Below, piece after piece: positions 25,080-35,152 of a stretch of DNA of 64,000 nt. Origin of the DNA: Cronobacter turicensis z3032 (lineage in GTDB: Bacteria > Pseudomonadota > Gammaproteobacteria > Enterobacterales > Enterobacteriaceae). The stretch is from contig FN543093.2 in assembly GCA_000027065.2 (NCBI GenBank), forward strand, positions 500,074 through 564,073. Reading direction: 5' to 3'. Under the pieces are notes generated by a model that did not search any database, had not been told where the DNA came from, and saw only the letters and a list, made by a program, of their open reading frames with translations. A program made the position numbers and the translations under genes. Within the stretch, counting starts at the first letter, position 1. Every line of letters starts with the position of its first letter.

Positions 25080-25097
25080 TTTATGTCAGGGCTGCGT

Positions 25098-25484
25098 TTA
25101 GCGACGAACGGCGATCGCTTCGATTTCGATTTTCACGTCTTTCGGCAGACGCGCCACTTCGACGCAGGAGCGCGCCGGGAAAGTCGCGTTATGCTCGGTG
25201 AAAAACGCTTCGTAAGTGGCGTTAACGGTGGCGAAGTCGTTCAGATCTTTGACGAATACCGTGGTTTTCACGATATCGCCGACTTTCAGGCCAGCGGCTT
25301 CGATAATCGCTTTCACGTTATCCAGCGACTGGCGCGCCTGGGCGGCGATGTCGTCCGGCACGCTGCCGGATTTCGGGTCAACCGGGATCTGACCGGAGGT
25401 GATAACCATGTTGCCCAGATCGACAGCCTGAACGTAAGGACCGATAGCGGCAGGGGCATTTTCCGTGGCGATAGTGCGGGACAT
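25098..25484 (-). CDS. ridA: Enamine/imine deaminase RidA
   Basis: Trimeric cytoplasmic enzyme that hydrolyses reactive 2-aminoacrylate and related enamines made by PLP enzymes such as threonine dehydratase, protecting PLP targets. The product is 128 residues, the standard length. It has the YjgF/YER057c/UK114 signature ARSCVEVARLPKDVKIEIEA near the C-terminus with the conserved Arg of the active site, and SGQIPVDP in the first half. Located after pyrI as in E. coli. Confidence 0.97.
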   Translation of the reverse strand: MSRTIATENAPAAIGPYVQAVDLGNMVITSGQIPVDPKSGSVPDDIAAQARQSLDNVKAIIEAAGLKVGDIVKTTVFVKDLNDFATVNATYEAFFTEHNATFPARSCVEVARLPKDVKIEIEAIAVRR

Positions 25485-25557
25485 AATTTCTCCTGAAGTT
25501 AACAGCGGTAAGGCTCCCGCTCATTATAGGGAGCCGCAAGGCCATTGCCAGCCACAA

Positions 25558-26019
25558 TTAATCCGCCAGCACGACGTGACGCGCGAACTCTTTCTCACAA
25601 TATTTGCACTTCAGCTGCACCGCGTCGCCGCGCGTTTTCACAGCAAAGCTGGAGGCGACCGGCTCGGTACGGCTGATGCAGTTGCCGTTCGGGCAGACCA
25701 GCACATTATCGATACGATCCGGCAGGCTCGGCTTGCTCTTGCCTACCACTTCGTAATCGTCGATGCGGTTTACCGTCGCCTGCGGCGCGTAGAGCGCGAG
25801 CTGATTGACCTGCTCGTCCGTCAGGAAGGTGTTTTCAATCTTGATTAAATCTTTGCGGCCCATTTCGCCGGAGGGCAGGTTAAGGCCGATGGTAATGCGC
25901 TGATCCGTTTCGGTAAGCTTAAACAGGGAAAGCAGCTTGAAGCCGACCTGCGCCGGAATATGGTCAATCACCGTGCCGCGGCGAATGGCTTCTACCTGAA
26001 GTTTATTGTCATGGGTCAT
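25558..26019 (-). CDS. pyrI: Aspartate carbamoyltransferase regulatory chain PyrI
   Basis: Regulatory subunit of ATCase; binds CTP/UTP and ATP and links catalytic trimers. The product is 153 residues. The N-terminal nucleotide-binding domain includes [14 protein letters not shown]. The C-terminal zinc domain has four cysteines in the arrangement CPNGNC ... CKYC (about 109-141). It starts 10 bases after pyrB, in one operon under the pyrL attenuator. Confidence 0.97.
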   Translation of the reverse strand: MTHDNKLQVEAIRRGTVIDHIPAQVGFKLLSLFKLTETDQRITIGLNLPSGEMGRKDLIKIENTFLTDEQVNQLALYAPQATVNRIDDYEVVGKSKPSLPDRIDNVLVCPNGNCISRTEPVASSFAVKTRGDAVQLKCKYCEKEFARHVVLAD

Positions 26020-26029
26020 GAGCTTCTCC

Positions 26030-26965
26030 TTACAGAGCTAAATCGCGATTCAGTACCAGCGCCAGCAGCGCCTGACGGGCGAAAATACCGTTGCCCGCCT
26101 GCTGGAAATACCAGGCGTGGGGCGTTCTATCCACGTCGGTAGTGATTTCATCAATGCGCGGCAGCGGGTGCAGCACTTTCATGTTGTCGCGCGCGCCCTG
26201 AAGATCGGCGGCGCGCAGCACAAACTGGGCCTTCACGTTGGCGTATTCCGACGGGTCGAGACGCTCTTTCTGCACGCGGGTCATGTAGAGAATATCCACT
26301 TCCTGGACCACGTCGTCGATGGCGCTGTGCAGGCTCCACGGAATGCCTTTTTCATCCAGCATATCGAGAATGTATTGCGGCATCGCCAGCGCGTCCGGGG
26401 CGATAAAGCAGAAGCGGTTGCCGTTGAACTTCGCCAGCGCCTGCGCGAGCGAATGCACCGTGCGGCCATATTTCAGGTCACCCACCATCGCGATGGTGAG
26501 GTTCTCAAGGCGTCCCTGCGTCTCCTGGATGGTAAAGAGATCCAGCAGCGTCTGGGTTGGGTGCTGGTTGGCCCCGTCGCCCGCGTTCAGCACCGGCACG
26601 CCGCCGGAAAACTCGGTCGCCAGACGCGCCGCGCCCTCCTGCGGGTGGCGCATCACGATGGCGTCCACATAGGTGCTGATGACAGAAATGGTGTCCGCCA
26701 GCGTTTCGCCTTTTTTGCCAAGGGACGTGTTACTGCTGTCGGAGAAGCCGACCACCGCCGCGCCCAGACGGTGCATGGAGGTCTCAAACGACAGGCGGGT
26801 GCGGGTCGAGGCTTCGAAGAAGCAGCTGGCGATCACTTTGTGCTTCAGAAGCTCCGGCTGCGGGTTCGCTTTCAGCTTCGCCGCCGTCTCCAGCACCAGC
26901 TCAAGCTCGGCGCGGCTGAGATCGTTGATGGAAATAATATGTTTTTGATAAAGCGGATTAGCCAT
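26030..26965 (-). CDS. pyrB: Aspartate carbamoyltransferase catalytic chain PyrB
   Basis: Condenses carbamoyl phosphate with aspartate, the first committed step of pyrimidine synthesis. The product is 311 residues. Carbamoyl-phosphate site STRTRLSF (about 53-60), then [12 protein letters not shown] and the aspartate-domain residues in [17 protein letters not shown] precedes the start. Expression is set by a UTP-responsive leader (pyrL and attenuator) directly upstream. Confidence 0.97.
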   Translation of the reverse strand: MANPLYQKHIISINDLSRAELELVLETAAKLKANPQPELLKHKVIASCFFEASTRTRLSFETSMHRLGAAVVGFSDSSNTSLGKKGETLADTISVISTYVDAIVMRHPQEGAARLATEFSGGVPVLNAGDGANQHPTQTLLDLFTIQETQGRLENLTIAMVGDLKYGRTVHSLAQALAKFNGNRFCFIAPDALAMPQYILDMLDEKGIPWSLHSAIDDVVQEVDILYMTRVQKERLDPSEYANVKAQFVLRAADLQGARDNMKVLHPLPRIDEITTDVDRTPHAWYFQQAGNGIFARQALLALVLNRDLAL

Positions 26966-27002
26966 TTTTGTCTCCTCTTTAGGCCGGCGGACAAACGCTG
27001 GA

Positions 27003-27030
27003 CAAAAAAAAAGCCCCTCATTGAGGGGCT
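27003..27030 (-). terminator. pyrBI attenuator
   Basis: On the minus strand the stem AGCCCCTCA/TGAGGGGCT is followed by nine T. The stop codon of pyrL lies at its loop. When UTP is scarce, polymerase pausing keeps ribosomes close behind and prevents the hairpin, as in E. coli pyrBI. Confidence 0.92.
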
Positions 27031-27122
27031 TTTAACAGCAATTCGGGAACGGAAAGAGCAACGGCCTGGCCGTCAGCTTTCTGACGACGCGGTAAGACAA
27101 AATGTCGAACACACTGGACCAT
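27018..27122 (-). CDS. pyrL: pyrBI operon leader peptide PyrL
   Basis: Short leader peptide of 34 residues. It starts [12 protein letters not shown], identical to E. coli PyrL for the first twelve residues, then diverges ([19 protein letters not shown]). E. coli PyrL is 44 residues and has a Phe-rich stretch that is absent here. GGAGG lies six bases before the ATG. Translation runs into the attenuator hairpin, the property needed for coupling to transcription; the peptide itself need not have a function. Confidence 0.9.
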   Translation of the reverse strand: MVQCVRHFVLPRRQKADGQAVALSVPELLLKAPQ

Positions 27123-27147
27123 GCTTCCCTCCGGCAAATTGCCCGGC

Positions 27148-27175
27148 ATTATACGCATGTGCGTTTAGCTGACAA
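27148..27175 (-). promoter_or_regulatory. pyrBI promoter with UTP-sensitive start
   Basis: On the minus strand TTGTCA, 16 bases, TATAAT. The first transcribed bases include AATTTG, the short U-run that gives UTP-dependent slippage at E. coli pyrBI. Confidence 0.85.
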
Positions 27176-27220
27176 GCAGGAAATGCACACTTTGCGCTCA
27201 GGAATCGATTGCTGTGAATA

Positions 27221-27700
27221 TTAATGCATTAGAAGTAAATAATTAATACGCTTGTGAACCAGCGCGGTGCGCTTCACATCGCGCGGCGCTATCCAGACAA
27301 TACTGCTACCCGCCACCACGCCTAATACCTCCGGCAAAGCGTGATAATCCAGCACTTTCGCCACCGCGCGGCCATAGCCCGCCACCGTATGAACAAGGAT
27401 AAATTCGCTGTTATGTTCAACGCTCACCACCATTTCCGCGATCGAGCGTGCGGCGTCCGGCGCGGGCTGTAATAGCGGATTCAGGGAATAAATTTTTTGT
27501 CCTTTGGCGTTGCGGATTTTAATTACGCCGAGCAGTTTCAGCAGGCGTGAGACGGAGGACTGGCTGATATTGTCGAACCCCTGGCGCTGCATGTCGCGCC
27601 GGATCTCCTCCTGAGAGCAGTAGGTTTTGTTGCTGATGAGCCGCTGGCATACCGTCATTTGCTCCTGCTCTTTTCCGGAATAATCACCGTAATCCTTCAT
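27221..27700 (-). CDS. ArgR-family regulator of the arginine deiminase cluster
   Basis: Paralogue of the arginine repressor, 159 residues. The N-terminal winged helix keeps the ArgR recognition region (GFDNISQSSVSRLLKLLGVIKIRNAKGQ, about 40-67). The C-terminal domain aligns with the ArgR hexamer domain, but the arginine-binding GTIAGDD motif reads GVVAGSS, so both Asp residues that hold L-arginine in E. coli ArgR are replaced by Ser. It may bind another effector or only hetero-oligomerise with ArgR. Last gene of the arc cluster; Salmonella has a similar arrangement. Probably controls arcACB and the transporter. Confidence 0.88.
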   Translation of the reverse strand: MKDYGDYSGKEQEQMTVCQRLISNKTYCSQEEIRRDMQRQGFDNISQSSVSRLLKLLGVIKIRNAKGQKIYSLNPLLQPAPDAARSIAEMVVSVEHNSEFILVHTVAGYGRAVAKVLDYHALPEVLGVVAGSSIVWIAPRDVKRTALVHKRINYLLLMH

Positions 27701-27870
27701 GGACAGTCACTCCTTACGTTGATGAAAGTTGAAGAAAAACGATATGGTTTTCCCGGCCCGCGTCCAGGGGGAAAACGTAATAACCTGACAATTTACGGGC
27801 TTTTGCTGAAATGATCGGCGTTTTATGCGGCGCAACGCCCTGGCTGACCGCGCCGCAACGCCATGTCAGG

Positions 27871-29274
27871 CTAAAACAGCGCGCCAAGACTGAGGGCGGC
27901 CATGTTCAGCACCGTCAGGATCAGTATGAGCGGCGCAACCCATTTCAGATAACGCACATAAGGTACGCGAGCGATAGCCAGGCCGCCCATCACCACGGCT
28001 GAGGTGGGCGTAATCAGATTCACGATCCCGGAGGCGGACTGATAGGCGGTGACCACCAGATCGCGCCCTACATGGGCGAAATCCGCGAGCGGCGCCATGA
28101 TAGGCATCGTCAGCACGGCAAGGCCGGATGACGACGGCACCAGGAACGAGAGCACCACTTCAATCCAGTACGTCACGTTGATAAACACCGTGGTGGACAG
28201 CCCGGATACCAGGTTTTCCGCGCTGTGCAGAATCGTGTGGGTGATCATGCCGTTATCCATTACCACCACAATACCGCGCGCGATACCGATAATGAGCGCC
28301 ACGCCGAGCAGATCCCGCGCGCCGTCGATAAAGGTGCTGGTGAACGCTTCTTCGCTCATGCGCGCCACCACGCCGGTGATAATCGCGGCGGCGAGGAACA
28401 CGCCGGAAATCTCACCCATCCACCAGCCGCGCACCGCCACGCCGTAAATCATCACCGCAAACGAGGCGGCGAAAATGATCAGGATGATTTTGCGCGTCAT
28501 GGTGAAGGGGAGCATGTCGGCAGAGCGGTTGCCGAGAAAGTGCGCGCGGTTGGCTTCCCACTGGTCCGCCACCACGGAGAGTGACGGGTCCTGACGCACG
28601 CGACGGGCGTAACGCATCACCCACAGCACGCAGATAACCCAGCCGATAACCAACAGCGCCACGCGCAGCCAGATGCCGCTGGTGAACGGAATACCGGCGG
28701 CGTTGGCGGCAATCACCGTTGCGAAGGGGTTAATGGTGGAGCCGAGCGTGCCGATGCCCGCGCCCAGCAACACCGTGGCGGCGGCGACCAGCGGGTCGAA
28801 GCGCGCGGCCATCATGACCGGCACCAGCAGGGTATAAAACGGCAGCGACTCTTCCGCCATGCCGTAGATGGTGCCGCCCGCGGCGAACAGCGCCATCAAT
28901 ATCGGGATCATCCACTCTTCTTTGCCGTGTAACCGCTCCGTCACGCGCTCGATCCCGGCGTCGATGGCCCCGGTTTTATTCACCACGCCCAGAAAGCCGC
29001 CGATGATCAGCACAAACAGCGCCACGTCGATGGCCCCTGCGGTATAGGTCACGTGGTTGTAAAGGCCATCCACCGGGGCCAGCAGAATGGCGGTAATGCC
29101 CTGCGGATGCGCCTCGACGGGGGCGTAAGTGCCCGCGACCGGCACCTCTTTGCCGAGCGTGTCGTTCATCGCCATCTGGTATTTCCCGGCAGGCACTACC
29201 CAGGTGAGCGCCGCCACCAGCGCGATAAGCACAAACAAAATCGTATAAGCGGAAGGAAATTTGAACCTGTGCAT
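27871..29274 (-). CDS. YfcC-family transporter, probable arginine/ornithine exchanger
   Basis: Inner-membrane transporter of 467 residues with about eleven or twelve hydrophobic helices, of the YfcC/DcuC-like family (motifs VPSSSGLAVLTMPIMAPLAD and GIVNLITPTSAVVMGGL). It sits between arcB and the ArgR-like gene, the place of the antiporter in deiminase operons. Exchange of arginine for ornithine is therefore inferred from context; the protein is not a classical ArcD. The ATG at 29274 has GGAG upstream. Fifteen open codons further upstream overlap the arcB end region and are not used. Confidence 0.82.
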   Translation of the reverse strand: MHRFKFPSAYTILFVLIALVAALTWVVPAGKYQMAMNDTLGKEVPVAGTYAPVEAHPQGITAILLAPVDGLYNHVTYTAGAIDVALFVLIIGGFLGVVNKTGAIDAGIERVTERLHGKEEWMIPILMALFAAGGTIYGMAEESLPFYTLLVPVMMAARFDPLVAAATVLLGAGIGTLGSTINPFATVIAANAAGIPFTSGIWLRVALLVIGWVICVLWVMRYARRVRQDPSLSVVADQWEANRAHFLGNRSADMLPFTMTRKIILIIFAASFAVMIYGVAVRGWWMGEISGVFLAAAIITGVVARMSEEAFTSTFIDGARDLLGVALIIGIARGIVVVMDNGMITHTILHSAENLVSGLSTTVFINVTYWIEVVLSFLVPSSSGLAVLTMPIMAPLADFAHVGRDLVVTAYQSASGIVNLITPTSAVVMGGLAIARVPYVRYLKWVAPLILILTVLNMAALSLGALF

Positions 29275-29322
29275 GAGGGTATCTCCGAAGCGGCGGGCGC
29301 ACCGGCGGCGCGCCCGCAAAGA

Positions 29323-30327
29323 TTATTCGCCAAGCGTCGCCACCATCACGGCTTTGATGGTGTGCATACGGTTCTCCGCCTCATCAAACACAATGGAGCA
29401 GGGGGACTCGAACACGTCATCCGTCACTTCCAGCCCTTTCAGGCCATAAGCGACTTCGATTTCGCGGCCGACGGTGGTGTGCTCGTTATGAAACGCCGGC
29501 AGGCAGTGCATAAATTTGACGTTCGGATTGCCGGTCGCTTTCACCACCGCCTGATTGATCTGGTAGGGTTTCATCAACGCGACGCGCTCGGCCCACGCTT
29601 CTTTCGGCTCGCCCATCGATACCCAGACGTCGGTGTAGAGGAAATCCACACCGTCCACGCCTTCGTCCACATGCTCCGTAAGAATGATGCGCGCGCCGGT
29701 CTCAGCGGCGAGTGCGCGGCATTGTTCGACCAGCGCCTCTTCCGGCCAGAAGGCTTTCGGCGCCACCAGGCGGATCTCCATGCCCATTTTCGCCGCGCCT
29801 ACCATCAGCGAGTTGCCCATGTTGTTGCGCGCGTCGCCAAGATACGCAAAGCGGATCTGCGGAAGCGTTTTGCCTGGCGAGTGCTCCAGCATGGTCATCA
29901 GGTCGGCCAGGATTTGCGTCGGATGAAATTCATTGGTCAGCCCGTTCCATACCGGCACGCCCGCGAATTTGGCAAGCTCCTCAACGATCTCCTGGCCGTA
30001 GCCGCGATATTCGATGCCGTCATACATGCGTCCCAGCACGCGGGCGGTATCTTTCATTGACTCTTTATGACCAATCTGCGAGCCGCTCGGCCCGAGGTAT
30101 GTCACCTGCGCGCCCTGGTCAAATGCGCCGACTTCAAACGCGCAGCGGGTGCGGGTGGAGGTTTTTTCGAAAATCAGCGCGATGTTTTTGCCCACCAGCG
30201 TTTTCTTCTCGCGCCCGGCCTTTTTATCGGCTTTCAGCTGCATGGCCAGATCGATGAGGTACTGGATCTCCGCCGGGGTGTAGTCGAGCAGTTTCAGGAA
30301 GTTGCGGTTTTTCAGGTTGATAGTCAT
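29323..30327 (-). CDS. arcB: Ornithine carbamoyltransferase, catabolic (ArcB)
   Basis: Splits citrulline by phosphate to ornithine and carbamoyl phosphate in the deiminase pathway. The product is 334 residues. Carbamoyl-phosphate motif [17 protein letters not shown] (about 56-72), [10 protein letters not shown], and the ornithine-site [11 protein letters not shown] near 273. A second, anabolic-type copy (argI) is 3.7 kb away. The catabolic role is inferred from its position between arcC and the transporter. Confidence 0.93.
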   Translation of the reverse strand: MTINLKNRNFLKLLDYTPAEIQYLIDLAMQLKADKKAGREKKTLVGKNIALIFEKTSTRTRCAFEVGAFDQGAQVTYLGPSGSQIGHKESMKDTARVLGRMYDGIEYRGYGQEIVEELAKFAGVPVWNGLTNEFHPTQILADLMTMLEHSPGKTLPQIRFAYLGDARNNMGNSLMVGAAKMGMEIRLVAPKAFWPEEALVEQCRALAAETGARIILTEHVDEGVDGVDFLYTDVWVSMGEPKEAWAERVALMKPYQINQAVVKATGNPNVKFMHCLPAFHNEHTTVGREIEVAYGLKGLEVTDDVFESPCSIVFDEAENRMHTIKAVMVATLGE

Positions 30328-30363
30328 GGTTAAATCCTTTTTGCATTAAAGCGGTGAGAAAAC

Positions 30364-31275
30364 TTACTGGCGAATCAACGTGCCTTTATCGCCCGCGAGG
30401 ATGGCCGGGCCGTCGCCCAGCGCGCCGATCCCTGCGATGCCGCCGCACTGCTCAACGAAGGCGCAGCACGCGGCCACTTTCGGCCCCATGGAGCCTGCAT
30501 CGAAGTGCAGCTCCGCCAGCTGCGAGGGCGTTACGTGGGTCATGGGGCGCTGGGTCGGCTTACCCCAGTGGACATACACCGCGTCGGCGTCCGTCAGGAT
30601 CAGCAGCGCGTCGGCGTGCAGCTGGCGCGCCAGCAGCGCGGCCGAGAGATCTTTATCGATAACCGCCTCGATGCCGTGGTAACCGTCGGCTTTATCCACC
30701 ACCGGCACGCCGCCGCCGCCGTTGCAAATCACCAGATGGTCGCGCTCGATAAGCGCTTTGATGGCGTCGCTCTCGACAATCCGCTGCGGCTGAGGCGAAG
30801 GCACCACGCGACGGAAATAAGGCCCGTCGGCTTTCATCGTCCAGCCTTTCTCCGCGGCGAGCTGGTCCGCCTGGGCTTTGTCATATACCGGGCCGATGTA
30901 TTTGGTCGGGTTCTTAAACGCCGGGTCAGCGTCATCCACCGCCACCTGCGTCAGCAGCACGCTGACTTCGCGATCCGGCAGCTGGTTTTTCAGCGACTGC
31001 TGTAACAGGTAACCAATCATTCCCTGACTTTCGGCGCCCAGAATGTCGAGCGGATAAGGCGTGACGTTCAGATAGGCGCTGTTTTGCAGCGCCAGCAGCC
31101 CGACCTGCGGGCCATTGCCGTGCACCAGCACCACGCGCCACTGGCGGGTGAGCTGAGCAATGGTGTGGGCCGCCAGTTCGACGTTATGACGCTGAATATC
31201 GGCCTCCAGCGGTTCGCCGCGTTTCAGCAGCGCGTTGCCGCCAAGGGCCACGACCAGCGTGGGTTTCATTTCCAT
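30364..31275 (-). CDS. arcC: Carbamate kinase ArcC
   Basis: Transfers phosphate from carbamoyl phosphate to ADP, giving ATP, CO2 and ammonia. This is the energy-yielding step of the deiminase pathway. The product is 303 residues of the amino-acid kinase fold: VVALGGNALLKRGEP at the start, VLVHGNGPQVG, and NGGGGVPVV before the C-terminal nucleotide site. The first ATG (31275) has GGAG six bases upstream. Ten bases separate it from arcA. Confidence 0.95.
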   Translation of the reverse strand: MEMKPTLVVALGGNALLKRGEPLEADIQRHNVELAAHTIAQLTRQWRVVLVHGNGPQVGLLALQNSAYLNVTPYPLDILGAESQGMIGYLLQQSLKNQLPDREVSVLLTQVAVDDADPAFKNPTKYIGPVYDKAQADQLAAEKGWTMKADGPYFRRVVPSPQPQRIVESDAIKALIERDHLVICNGGGGVPVVDKADGYHGIEAVIDKDLSAALLARQLHADALLILTDADAVYVHWGKPTQRPMTHVTPSQLAELHFDAGSMGPKVAACCAFVEQCGGIAGIGALGDGPAILAGDKGTLIRQ

Positions 31276-31285
31276 GGGGTTCTCC

Positions 31286-32506
31286 TTAAATGCCGTCGCG
31301 TTCCAGCGGGCAGCTCATGCAGCGCGCGCCGCCGCGTCCGCGGCCCAGCTCGTCGCCAGGAATCGGCAGCACGGTGATGCCGGCCTTGTCATATTTCTCG
31401 TTGGTCCAGGTGTTGCGCTCATAGCCGATCACTACGCCTGGGCGCACGGTCAGCACGTTGTTGGCGTCGTTCCACTGCTCGCGCTCGGCTTCAAACGCAT
31501 CGCCGCCGGTGGTGATGAGCCGTATCTGGTCGATGCCGAGCGCCTGCTCCAGGGCGTATACCAGCGTTTTTTCTTCGGTACGTGCGATGCCGCCGTGCCC
31601 GTCCGGCGTTAAGGTCCAGCACTTCACGTCAGGGCGTACGACTTCCGGATAAACGGAGAAAGTGTCGATATCGATATGCGTCATCACGGTATCGAGGTGC
31701 ATACAGGAGCGGTGTTTCGGCAATTCAACGGCAATAACGCGCGTCGCCTGCTGGTGTTTAAACAGGGCGCTCGCGAGGAATTCCACACCCTGCGGCGTGG
31801 TGCGCTCAGACATGCCGATTAATACCGCGCCGCGGCCAATCACTAATACATCGCCGCCTTCCAGCGTCGCGTGGTCATAATTAATATTCTGATCGCCGAA
31901 ATATTTAATAAACTCGCCATCGGCGAAGGCCGGATGCCAGCGATAAATCGCGCGCAGATTATTGGTTTCGCGCTGGCGGGCCTGTTTCGCCATTGGGTTA
32001 ATCGACACGCCGTTATATATCCAGCAGGATGTGTCACGGGTAAATAAATGGTTGGGCAACGGCTCCATAATAAAATCATTGGCGCCGTGCGTGTCCACGA
32101 CCATATTATGAATGGAGGCCGGGATTTCGCTGAAGGTCAGGCCGCCGCTTAAACGCCGCGCCAGCTCACGGTGCGGCAGATCGGCAAGCCAGCCGCGGAC
32201 ATCCGAGGCAAAAGAGGGGCCGAGGCGGTATTCAGACACCTGTGTCTCCAGCAACCAGTCTTTGGCGGCCGGGATATCCAGCGTGCGCGTCAGGAGATCC
32301 GTCAGCAATAATACTTCTACGCCCTGGTCGCGCAGCGTACGGGCGAAAATATCGTGTTCTTCACCGGCGCGTTCTACGGATAATACATCATCGAAAAGTA
32401 ATTCCTGGCAATTAGACGGCGTCAGTCTTTTCAGGCTTAAATTAGGGCGGTGCAACATGACGCTGCGTAATTGTCCAATTTCCGATCCCACGTAATGCTT
32501 TTCCAT
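31286..32506 (-). CDS. arcA: Arginine deiminase ArcA
   Basis: Hydrolyses arginine to citrulline and ammonia, giving both acid protection and, via ArcC, ATP. The product is 406 residues. Guanidine-modifying fold with [20 protein letters not shown], the catalytic His region [14 protein letters not shown], and the nucleophile Cys in [10 protein letters not shown] near the C-terminus. First gene of the cluster arcA-arcC-arcB-transporter-regulator, all on the minus strand, with a long control region before it. Confidence 0.96.
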   Translation of the reverse strand: MEKHYVGSEIGQLRSVMLHRPNLSLKRLTPSNCQELLFDDVLSVERAGEEHDIFARTLRDQGVEVLLLTDLLTRTLDIPAAKDWLLETQVSEYRLGPSFASDVRGWLADLPHRELARRLSGGLTFSEIPASIHNMVVDTHGANDFIMEPLPNHLFTRDTSCWIYNGVSINPMAKQARQRETNNLRAIYRWHPAFADGEFIKYFGDQNINYDHATLEGGDVLVIGRGAVLIGMSERTTPQGVEFLASALFKHQQATRVIAVELPKHRSCMHLDTVMTHIDIDTFSVYPEVVRPDVKCWTLTPDGHGGIARTEEKTLVYALEQALGIDQIRLITTGGDAFEAEREQWNDANNVLTVRPGVVIGYERNTWTNEKYDKAGITVLPIPGDELGRGRGGARCMSCPLERDGI

Positions 32507-32546
32507 ATTTATTCCTTCGCTAATTTTCAGAATAAAAACGGCGGCA

Positions 32547-32569
32547 TTATGCGAAAGGTTTTCGCATAA
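32547..32569. repeat. Perfect inverted repeat in the arcA leader
   Basis: Arms TTATGCGAAA and TTTCGCATAA with a 3-base centre, 40 bases upstream of the arcA start. The size and symmetry fit a dimeric regulator or an RNA hairpin close to the arcA ribosome site. No T-run follows on the minus strand, so it is not a typical terminator. Confidence 0.6.
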
Positions 32570-32626
32570 CGAGTTACCGTGCAGATTGAATTCGAAATTA
32601 ATAGTAATGGAGTGCGGGGTTTATTG

Positions 32627-32642
32627 TGTGATGAATATCACG
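32627..32642. promoter_or_regulatory. CRP/FNR-type site upstream of arcA
   Basis: TGTGA-TGAATA-TCACG matches nine of ten CRP half-site bases. It also reads as GTGAT-GAAT-ATCAC, eight of ten bases of the FNR consensus TTGAT-N4-ATCAA. Either factor would fit anaerobic, energy-limited use of arginine. Confidence 0.55.
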
Positions 32643-33168
32643 GGCGACGCGGTGATTTTACTATTCCGCCATAATGATGATTTATTTCATGGAAAGTTTA
32701 ATTAATTTGTCGGGGGTTATGAATCGCTACGCAGAAAACACGGCGCTTATGCAGCGTTGTTAAGAATCTGTTTTTGGACAACAAATACACAAATAATTAA
32801 ATTATTGATATTAAATGCTTTTATTTGGTCCGTAATATGGTTATGCATTTATGGTGCGCGATTATTTTGAATTGCTGAAAATAAAGCAAATAACTATGAC
32901 GTAACCATGCCTGTTTGTGAGGTAAGTAAAACGTGATTCCCCTGTCTTTTTTCAGATAAACACTGGTAAAACAGTGGGATATAGCGAAGCTGTAAGTGGT
33001 ATTCGCCAGGGTTATGCATAAAAGATGCATAAACGCCTGATGGGTATTAACAAGCCGGTAACGCTTCGTTCGATAACCATGCGCCAGAACAGCTTTTACC
33101 CATAAACCAGTGGCGCGCCGGCGGAATTACTCGTATAACACGACAAAATGAAACGCTGTTTTATATAA

Positions 33169-33630
<462 letters not shown>

Positions 33631-33645
33631 GTGGCTTGTAGATGG

Positions 33646-33973
33646 GTAGGGTGGGCACCCACCATCCAGTCATCCGGCAAGGCGGGTGCGCGATGCTTAC
33701 CCGCCCTACGGTGAGCGTGGTTCTGTCGTTTCGTAGGGTGGGTAAGCGAAGCGCAGCCACCAATCGACCATCCGACCATCCGGCAAGGCGGGTGCGCGAT
33801 GCTTACCCGCCCTACGGTGAGCGTTGTTCTGTCGTTTCGTAGGGTGGGTAAGCGAAGCGCAGCCACCAGTCGACCATCCGACCATCCGGCAAGGCGGGTG
33901 CGCGATGCTTACCCGCCCTACAGTCAGCGTTGTTCTGTCGTTTCGTAGGGTGGGTAAGCGCAGCGCACCCACC
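33646..33973. repeat. Tandem BIME array of alternating REP elements
   Basis: Forward REPs headed GTAG lie at 33733, 33839 and 33945, exactly 106 bases apart. Reverse REPs lie between them at 33681-33709, 33787-33815 and 33893-33921. A shortened hairpin-like copy begins at 33646. The spacers are also nearly identical (GTGAGCG, TTCTGTCGTTTC, CCATCCGACCATCCGGCAA), so the whole 106-base unit was amplified. It fills the convergent gap between tabA and argI. Short frames running through it are artefacts of the repeat. Confidence 0.9.
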
Positions 33974-33985
33974 AACCCCGCGAGC

Positions 33986-34990
33986 TTACTCAGAGAGCGT
34001 CGCCACCATCACTGCTTTGATCGTATGCATCCGGTTTTCCGCCTGATCGAACACGATACTGTGGGTCGACTCAAACACCTCGTCGGTCACTTCCATGCCG
34101 CCTTTCAGGCCATACTCCTGCGCCATCTGCTTGCCGAGCGTGGTCTGGTCGTCGTGAAACGCCGGCAGGCAGTGCAGAAATTTCACGTTCGGGTTGCCGG
34201 TCTGCGCCAGCATCTGGCTGTTAACCTGATACGGCCGCAGCAGCGCGATACGCTCTGCCCACTTCTCTTTGGCTTCGCCCATCGACACCCAGACATCGGT
34301 ATAAATGAAATCCGCGCCCTTCACGCCCGCGGCGATATCTTCGGTCAGCGTGATCCGCCCGCCGGTCTCTTTGGCCAGCGCCTGGCATTCGGTCACAAGC
34401 TTCGCGGCAGGCCAGCAGCTCTCTGGGGCGACAAGCCGTAAATCCAGCCCCATCAGCGCGGCGGCTTCTAACATTGAGTTGCCCATGTTGTTGCGCGCAT
34501 CACCCGCGTACACCAGCGTCATCTCGTTAAACGCTTTGCCCGGCAGATGTTCCTGCATGGTGAGCAGATCCGCCAGTAATTGCGTCGGGTGAAACTCATC
34601 GGTCAGGCCGTTCCACACCGGCACACCGGCGAACTGCGCCAATGTTTCGACGATCTCCTGGCCAAAACCGCGATACTGAATGCCGTCGTACATGCGGCCC
34701 AGCACGCGGGCGGTATCTTTAATTGATTCTTTATGCCCAATCTGACTGCCGCTTGGCCCGAGATAAGTGACGCGCGCGCCCTGGTCATATGCGGCAACTT
34801 CGAAAGAGCATCGTGTGCGGGTTGAGTCTTTTTCGAAGATGAGCGCAATGTTTTTTCCGGTAAGCTTTTGAACTTCAACGCCGTTTTTTTTATCGTTTTT
34901 AAGCTTCGCCGAAAGCTCCAGCAACATGCGGATTTGAGCGGGCGTAAAATCGAGCAGTTTTAAAAACGATTTCTGGTACAACGCAGACAT
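33986..34990 (-). CDS. argI: Ornithine carbamoyltransferase, anabolic (ArgI)
   Basis: Makes citrulline from ornithine and carbamoyl phosphate for arginine synthesis. The product is 334 residues. [17 protein letters not shown] (about 55-71), [10 protein letters not shown] and [11 protein letters not shown] are present. About 70% similar by eye to the nearby arcB. Two tandem ARG boxes before the start identify this copy as the ArgR-repressed anabolic enzyme. The ATG at 34990 ([15 protein letters not shown]) follows GAGGGG; eight more codons are open upstream. Confidence 0.95.
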   Translation of the reverse strand: MSALYQKSFLKLLDFTPAQIRMLLELSAKLKNDKKNGVEVQKLTGKNIALIFEKDSTRTRCSFEVAAYDQGARVTYLGPSGSQIGHKESIKDTARVLGRMYDGIQYRGFGQEIVETLAQFAGVPVWNGLTDEFHPTQLLADLLTMQEHLPGKAFNEMTLVYAGDARNNMGNSMLEAAALMGLDLRLVAPESCWPAAKLVTECQALAKETGGRITLTEDIAAGVKGADFIYTDVWVSMGEAKEKWAERIALLRPYQVNSQMLAQTGNPNVKFLHCLPAFHDDQTTLGKQMAQEYGLKGGMEVTDEVFESTHSIVFDQAENRMHTIKAVMVATLSE

Positions 34991-35016
34991 GATCCCCTCG
35001 CTGGCTGACGCCACTT

Positions 35017-35055
35017 ATTGAATTAATATTCAACATATATGTATGAATATTCATT
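35017..35055. promoter_or_regulatory. Tandem ARG boxes of argI
   Basis: Box 1 (35017-35034) ATTGAATTAATATTCAAC has a perfect TGAAT-N4-ATTCA core. Box 2 (35038-35055) has TGTAT-GAAT-ATTCA, one mismatch. The 3-base gap between boxes is the E. coli ArgR standard. Confidence 0.92.
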
Positions 35056-35152
35056 TGCAACCCCCGGTGTTAAAACTTTGCGGTGAAAGGTGGAGGCATT
35101 CCCGCGGGTGTGTGAAAATAGAAGGTATCTGCCACACACTGAGGAACGAGCC

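Noticed and set aside
32821..33030. Minus-strand frame of 69 codons in the arcA-tabA gap
   Set aside because: No ribosome binding site, AT-driven composition and no recognisable domain; the region is better read as regulatory.
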